Assembly (NCBI GenBank): GCA_030016455.1
Contig: JASEJH010000009.1
Coordinates: forward strand, 896 to 9,405
Source: Thermoanaerobacteraceae bacterium
GTDB taxonomy: Bacteria > Bacillota > Desulfotomaculia > Desulfotomaculales > Ammonificaceae
Direction of reading: 5' to 3'
Length of the DNA stretch: 8,510 bases
Below are positions 6,039 through 8,510 of this stretch, piece by piece. The notes below the pieces were generated by a model. The model was not told the origin of the DNA. It did no database searches and saw only the letters and a list, made by a program, of their open reading frames with translations. Position numbers and translations under genes: made by a program. Position 1 is the first letter of the stretch. Each line of letters begins with the position of its first letter.

Positions 6039-7730
6039 TTATGGTTTTGGATACTCCTCCAGGGTCTCGGTTAGCACAACCCCGTAGCTTTCGAGTGCCG
6101 CCGCTTTGGAAACCAGGCCGTCGCGAACGTCATCCCGCACCGCTTCGGGCAGCCTGGCGTGTGGCGGCCCAAACCCGCCTCCGCCCGCCGTTTCCAGGAT
6201 GACGGTCGTGCCTCTATGGAGTTCCCGCGTGAACTTCCCCGGCATCACCTTGCGGGTACCATCCGGCATTTCGAGCAGGCAGCGGGATTTCCGCCCTGGA
6301 AGTCCTCCCGCCAACCCCCAGGGTCCGATCAGGCTTCTTTCCGTGCTCACGGAAACAGTGGCGTTTTCGAGAAGAGTAATCTCCCGGGCAAGCCCGGCCC
6401 CGCCCCGGAACTGCCCGGGCCCGCCCGAGTCGGTAACCAGCCCGTAGCGGCGGACCAGCACGGGGTAGCTCATTTCAATCACTTCAACCGGTGTATTCCG
6501 GGTGTTGGTCATATTTACGTGCACCCCGTCCATCCCGTCCTGGCCGGCTTTGCCTCCCTGGCCGCCCCCGTAAGTTTCCACGTAAGAATAGTAACGCCCC
6601 CGGCCGTCTTCCCCGCCGATGGTGAAATTGCTCATGCTTCCCGTACCGGCCGCCGCAACCTTGTGGGGCACCGCCTGCGCCAGCGCGCCCAGCACTACGT
6701 CGGCGATCCGCTGGGCCGTATTAATGTTGGCGTGGGCCACCGCCGCCGGAAAGCGGGGGTTTACCAGGGTGCCGGGCGGTGTCACCACCTCGACCACCCG
6801 GGCGATCCCCTCGCTGGCCGGCAGGTCCGGGTCGCAGACCGCCTTGACGGCGAAATAGACACAGGCCAGGGTAACGCTCCGGGTGGCGTTGACGGGCCCC
6901 TTTACCTGCGGGCTGGTGCCCGTAAAATCCACCCTGACTCCTGCCGGGCCGACGGTCACGGCGGCGGTGATTGCGATCAGGTCCTCGCTCAGGCCGTCTC
7001 CTTCCAGGTAGTCGGTGAAACGGTACGTCCCCGGCGGAACATCCTTCAGCGCCGCCCGGAAGCGCCGTTCCGCGTAACGGATGATCTCCTCCGTGTAATG
7101 CGCAAGGGTCCCGGATCCGAATTTCTGCGCCAGTTCCTTCAATCTTTTCCCGCCGACCCGGTTTGCGGAAAGCTGGGCCTGGATGTCGCCGAAAAACTCT
7201 TCCGTGGTCCGCACGTTGTGCGCCAGCACCTGCAGCAGCTCCCGGTTCAGCCGCCCGGCGCGGCAGATCCTGACCGGAGGTATCCTCAGGCCCTCCTGGA
7301 AGATCTCCGTGGCCGTCGTGGACATGCTCCCCGGAACCATGCCGCCGACGTCCACGTGGTGGGCCAAGTTAGCCACGATGGCCAAGAGCCGCCGCCCGGC
7401 GAAGACGGGAGAAACCAGGCACACGTCCGGCAAGTGGGAGCCGCTCACATACGGGTCGTTGATGATAATGGCGTCGCCGGGCGCAAGGTCTTCCGCCGGG
7501 AAGTGCTCCAGGACCTTTTTCACCACAGCGGGCATGAGACCCAGGTGCAGGGGAATGTGTTCGGCCTGCGCGACCAGCGCCCCCTCCGGGGTGTAGACCG
7601 CCGTCGAACAATCCCGCCGGTCTTTGATGTTCGGCGAAAGGGCGGTCCGGGTCAGGGTGACCCCCATCTCCTCCGCTACTGACTGAAAGGCGTTTCGCAA
7701 TACCTCCAGGGTAACCGGATCGGTCCTCAT
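6039..7730 (-). CDS. hyuB: Hydantoinase B / oxoprolinase family subunit
   Basis: HyuB-family proteins partner with HyuA in ATP-dependent cleavage of cyclic amides (N-methylhydantoin, 5-oxoproline) or in related carboxylases such as acetophenone carboxylase; the substrate here cannot be told from sequence. The 563 residues cover the whole family domain. Numbered from ATG 7730, the opening DPVTLEVLRNAF is characteristic, followed by the NDPYVSGSHLPD motif at 91-102, the histidine pair in ANLAHHVDVGG at 120-130, ETYGGGQGG at 385-393, TNTRNTPVEVIE at 408-419, and a C-terminal glycine cluster GGGGFGPP at 516-523. I choose ATG 7730 because GAGGTG at 7737-7742 sits 6 nt upstream; the in-frame GTG at 7739 is part of that site. 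It follows hyuA by 62 bp and is the last gene before the terminator. It is intact, with no frameshift. Confidence 0.94.
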   Translation of the reverse strand: MRTDPVTLEVLRNAFQSVAEEMGVTLTRTALSPNIKDRRDCSTAVYTPEGALVAQAEHIPLHLGLMPAVVKKVLEHFPAEDLAPGDAIIINDPYVSGSHLPDVCLVSPVFAGRRLLAIVANLAHHVDVGGMVPGSMSTTATEIFQEGLRIPPVRICRAGRLNRELLQVLAHNVRTTEEFFGDIQAQLSANRVGGKRLKELAQKFGSGTLAHYTEEIIRYAERRFRAALKDVPPGTYRFTDYLEGDGLSEDLIAITAAVTVGPAGVRVDFTGTSPQVKGPVNATRSVTLACVYFAVKAVCDPDLPASEGIARVVEVVTPPGTLVNPRFPAAVAHANINTAQRIADVVLGALAQAVPHKVAAAGTGSMSNFTIGGEDGRGRYYSYVETYGGGQGGKAGQDGMDGVHVNMTNTRNTPVEVIEMSYPVLVRRYGLVTDSGGPGQFRGGAGLAREITLLENATVSVSTERSLIGPWGLAGGLPGRKSRCLLEMPDGTRKVMPGKFTRELHRGTTVILETAGGGGFGPPHARLPEAVRDDVRDGLVSKAAALESYGVVLTETLEEYPKP

Positions 7731-7736
7731 CTGCTG

Positions 7737-7742
7737 CACCTC
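7737..7742 (-). promoter_or_regulatory. Ribosome binding site of hyuB
   Basis: GAGGTG on the minus strand lies 6 nt before ATG 7730. Its last three bases are the in-frame GTG at 7739, so it argues against that earlier start. The 62-bp gap between hyuA and hyuB otherwise holds only a pyrimidine-rich run and no hairpin that I can see. Confidence 0.6.
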
Positions 7743-7792
7743 GAAAAAAGAAACAGGTTGTCTTCAAAGTTGCAGCGCCGGCCGGATATCAA

Positions 7793-8510
7793 TTATCTTC
7801 CTGCCGTTTCAATAATGATGTTCCCCCAGCGGTCGCACCAGGCCCGGTCCCCCGGCCAGATCAGGGTCGTGGAATCGGCCTGGGAAACAACGGCCGGTCC
7901 GTCCACCTCCCAGTCCGGGCCGACTTGCCGGCGGTGGTAGACCGGCACGTCTTGCGGTATCCCGGAAAGGTAAACCCGCCTGGTGCCTACAGCCTCCACT
8001 TCCCGGCCTGCCTTTCGGCTCAGGGGCTTCATCTTCGGAAGCCTGCCGGTGGCCGCCAGACGGAGGGTCACGATCTCCAGCGGCGCGTTTTCCCGGCAGT
8101 AGCCGTAGTGCTTCCGGTGCATCCGGTGAAAACGCCTGGCGAGGGAAACGAGTTCCCTTTCACCCAGCCGCCCGCCGGGAACAGGGAGCGTCAATTCGTA
8201 GGACTGCCCCTTATAACGGATGTCCACCAGCCTGGCCAAACTCACCTGCGTCTCCTTGAACCCCTCCCGCAAAAGGTCCTCCCGCCCCCGCCGCAAAAGC
8301 GCCGCGAACCGGTCGTCCAGCGCGGGCCCGGCGCCGGGATTCAGTTCCATGATGCAGGTCAAAGAATAATCGTGGCGCACATCTGCCGCCAGCATCCCCC
8401 ACGCGGAAGTAACACCCGGATAAAGCGGGACCAGGACGCGCGGGATACCGAGTTCCCGCGCCAGTTCCACCGCGTGGAGCGGACCGGCGCCGCCAAAGGC
8501 TACCAGGGTA
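7793..8510 (-). CDS. hyuA: Hydantoinase A / oxoprolinase family subunit, partial (N-terminus beyond window)
   Basis: This is the C-terminal part (238 residues of an expected 650-700) of a HyuA-family subunit, the ATPase-fold partner of HyuB in hydantoinase/5-oxoprolinase-type enzymes. The visible part begins with the hallmark FGGAGPLHA at residues 5-13 of the fragment, followed by the typical GIPRVLVPLYPGVTSAWGML and ADVRHDYS, then a C-terminal beta-rich domain. The frame continues unbroken off the right edge, so its start lies outside. The stop is 62 bp before hyuB, and the order A then B is the usual one, so both are probably one transcript and one complex. The specific reaction (hydantoin, oxoproline or ketone carboxylation) is not determinable. 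Confidence 0.92.
   Translation of the reverse strand, partial: TLVAFGGAGPLHAVELARELGIPRVLVPLYPGVTSAWGMLAADVRHDYSLTCIMELNPGAGPALDDRFAALLRRGREDLLREGFKETQVSLARLVDIRYKGQSYELTLPVPGGRLGERELVSLARRFHRMHRKHYGYCRENAPLEIVTLRLAATGRLPKMKPLSRKAGREVEAVGTRRVYLSGIPQDVPVYHRRQVGPDWEVDGPAVVSQADSTTLIWPGDRAWCDRWGNIIIETAGR

Noticed and set aside
6159..7682. A 507-codon plus-strand frame antisense to hyuB
   Set aside because: hyuB has full family motifs on the other strand. The antisense product has no recognisable domain, is rich in Arg, Pro, Gly and His, and is a product of high-GC codon structure.
1..8510. CRISPR array, tRNA/rRNA genes, insertion sequence or attachment sites
   Set aside because: I found no regularly spaced repeats, no transposase or integrase motifs, no terminal inverted repeats and no tRNA-like cloverleaf; almost all of the window is ordinary coding sequence.

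Overview
The window looks like chromosomal DNA of a fairly GC-rich, low-lysine Gram-positive bacterium, most likely Firmicutes, class Clostridia, in the Desulfotomaculum/Pelotomaculum neighbourhood. I base this on strong AAGGAGG-type ribosome binding sites, frequent GTG starts, the style of the LysA and M50 protease sequences, and the presence of a DHH-CBS-nucleotidyltransferase fusion. The taxonomic call is inference; no rRNA or other marker is present.

Layout. Positions 1-5615 are one tightly packed minus-strand operon, transcribed from right to left: a stand-alone TrpB2-type tryptophan synthase beta chain, diaminopimelate decarboxylase (lysA, 2 bp after trpB), an 879-residue DHH phosphoesterase / tandem CBS / tRNA nucleotidyltransferase-like fusion (overlapping lysA by 10 bp), and an M50 site-2-type membrane protease (overlapping the fusion gene by 8 bp and cut by the window edge). 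Positions 5616-5805 are an AT-rich divergent intergenic region. It carries a probable promoter for the operon and, on the opposite strand, an extended -10 promoter overlapped by a perfect dyad. The latter drives a tiny gene (5806-5901) for a 31-residue, single-helix hydrophobic peptide with an almost perfect Shine-Dalgarno sequence. A bidirectional hairpin terminator (5939-5965) separates it from the convergent minus-strand hydantoinase/oxoprolinase pair: hyuB (6039-7730) and the 3' part of hyuA (7793 to the right edge).

How the genes relate. TrpB2 and LysA make or salvage amino acids (tryptophan from indole; lysine from meso-diaminopimelate). The fusion protein and the protease are RNA/nucleotide and membrane-proteolysis functions that share the transcript by tight coupling rather than by obvious pathway. 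HyuA and HyuB would form an ATP-dependent hydantoinase/5-oxoprolinase-type complex of unknown substrate.

The most interesting point is the fusion protein. Its DHH metal site and both CBS nucleotide-binding signatures look intact, but the nucleotidyltransferase domain has lost its catalytic carboxylates (the DxD is K-x-S, and the third Asp position is Ser). The GG motif and the EDxxR base-recognition motif are also altered. This suggests a tRNA nucleotidyltransferase fold kept as a non-catalytic, perhaps tRNA-binding, module on an active phosphoesterase. The second point is the unannotated 31-residue membrane peptide under its own apparently regulated promoter.
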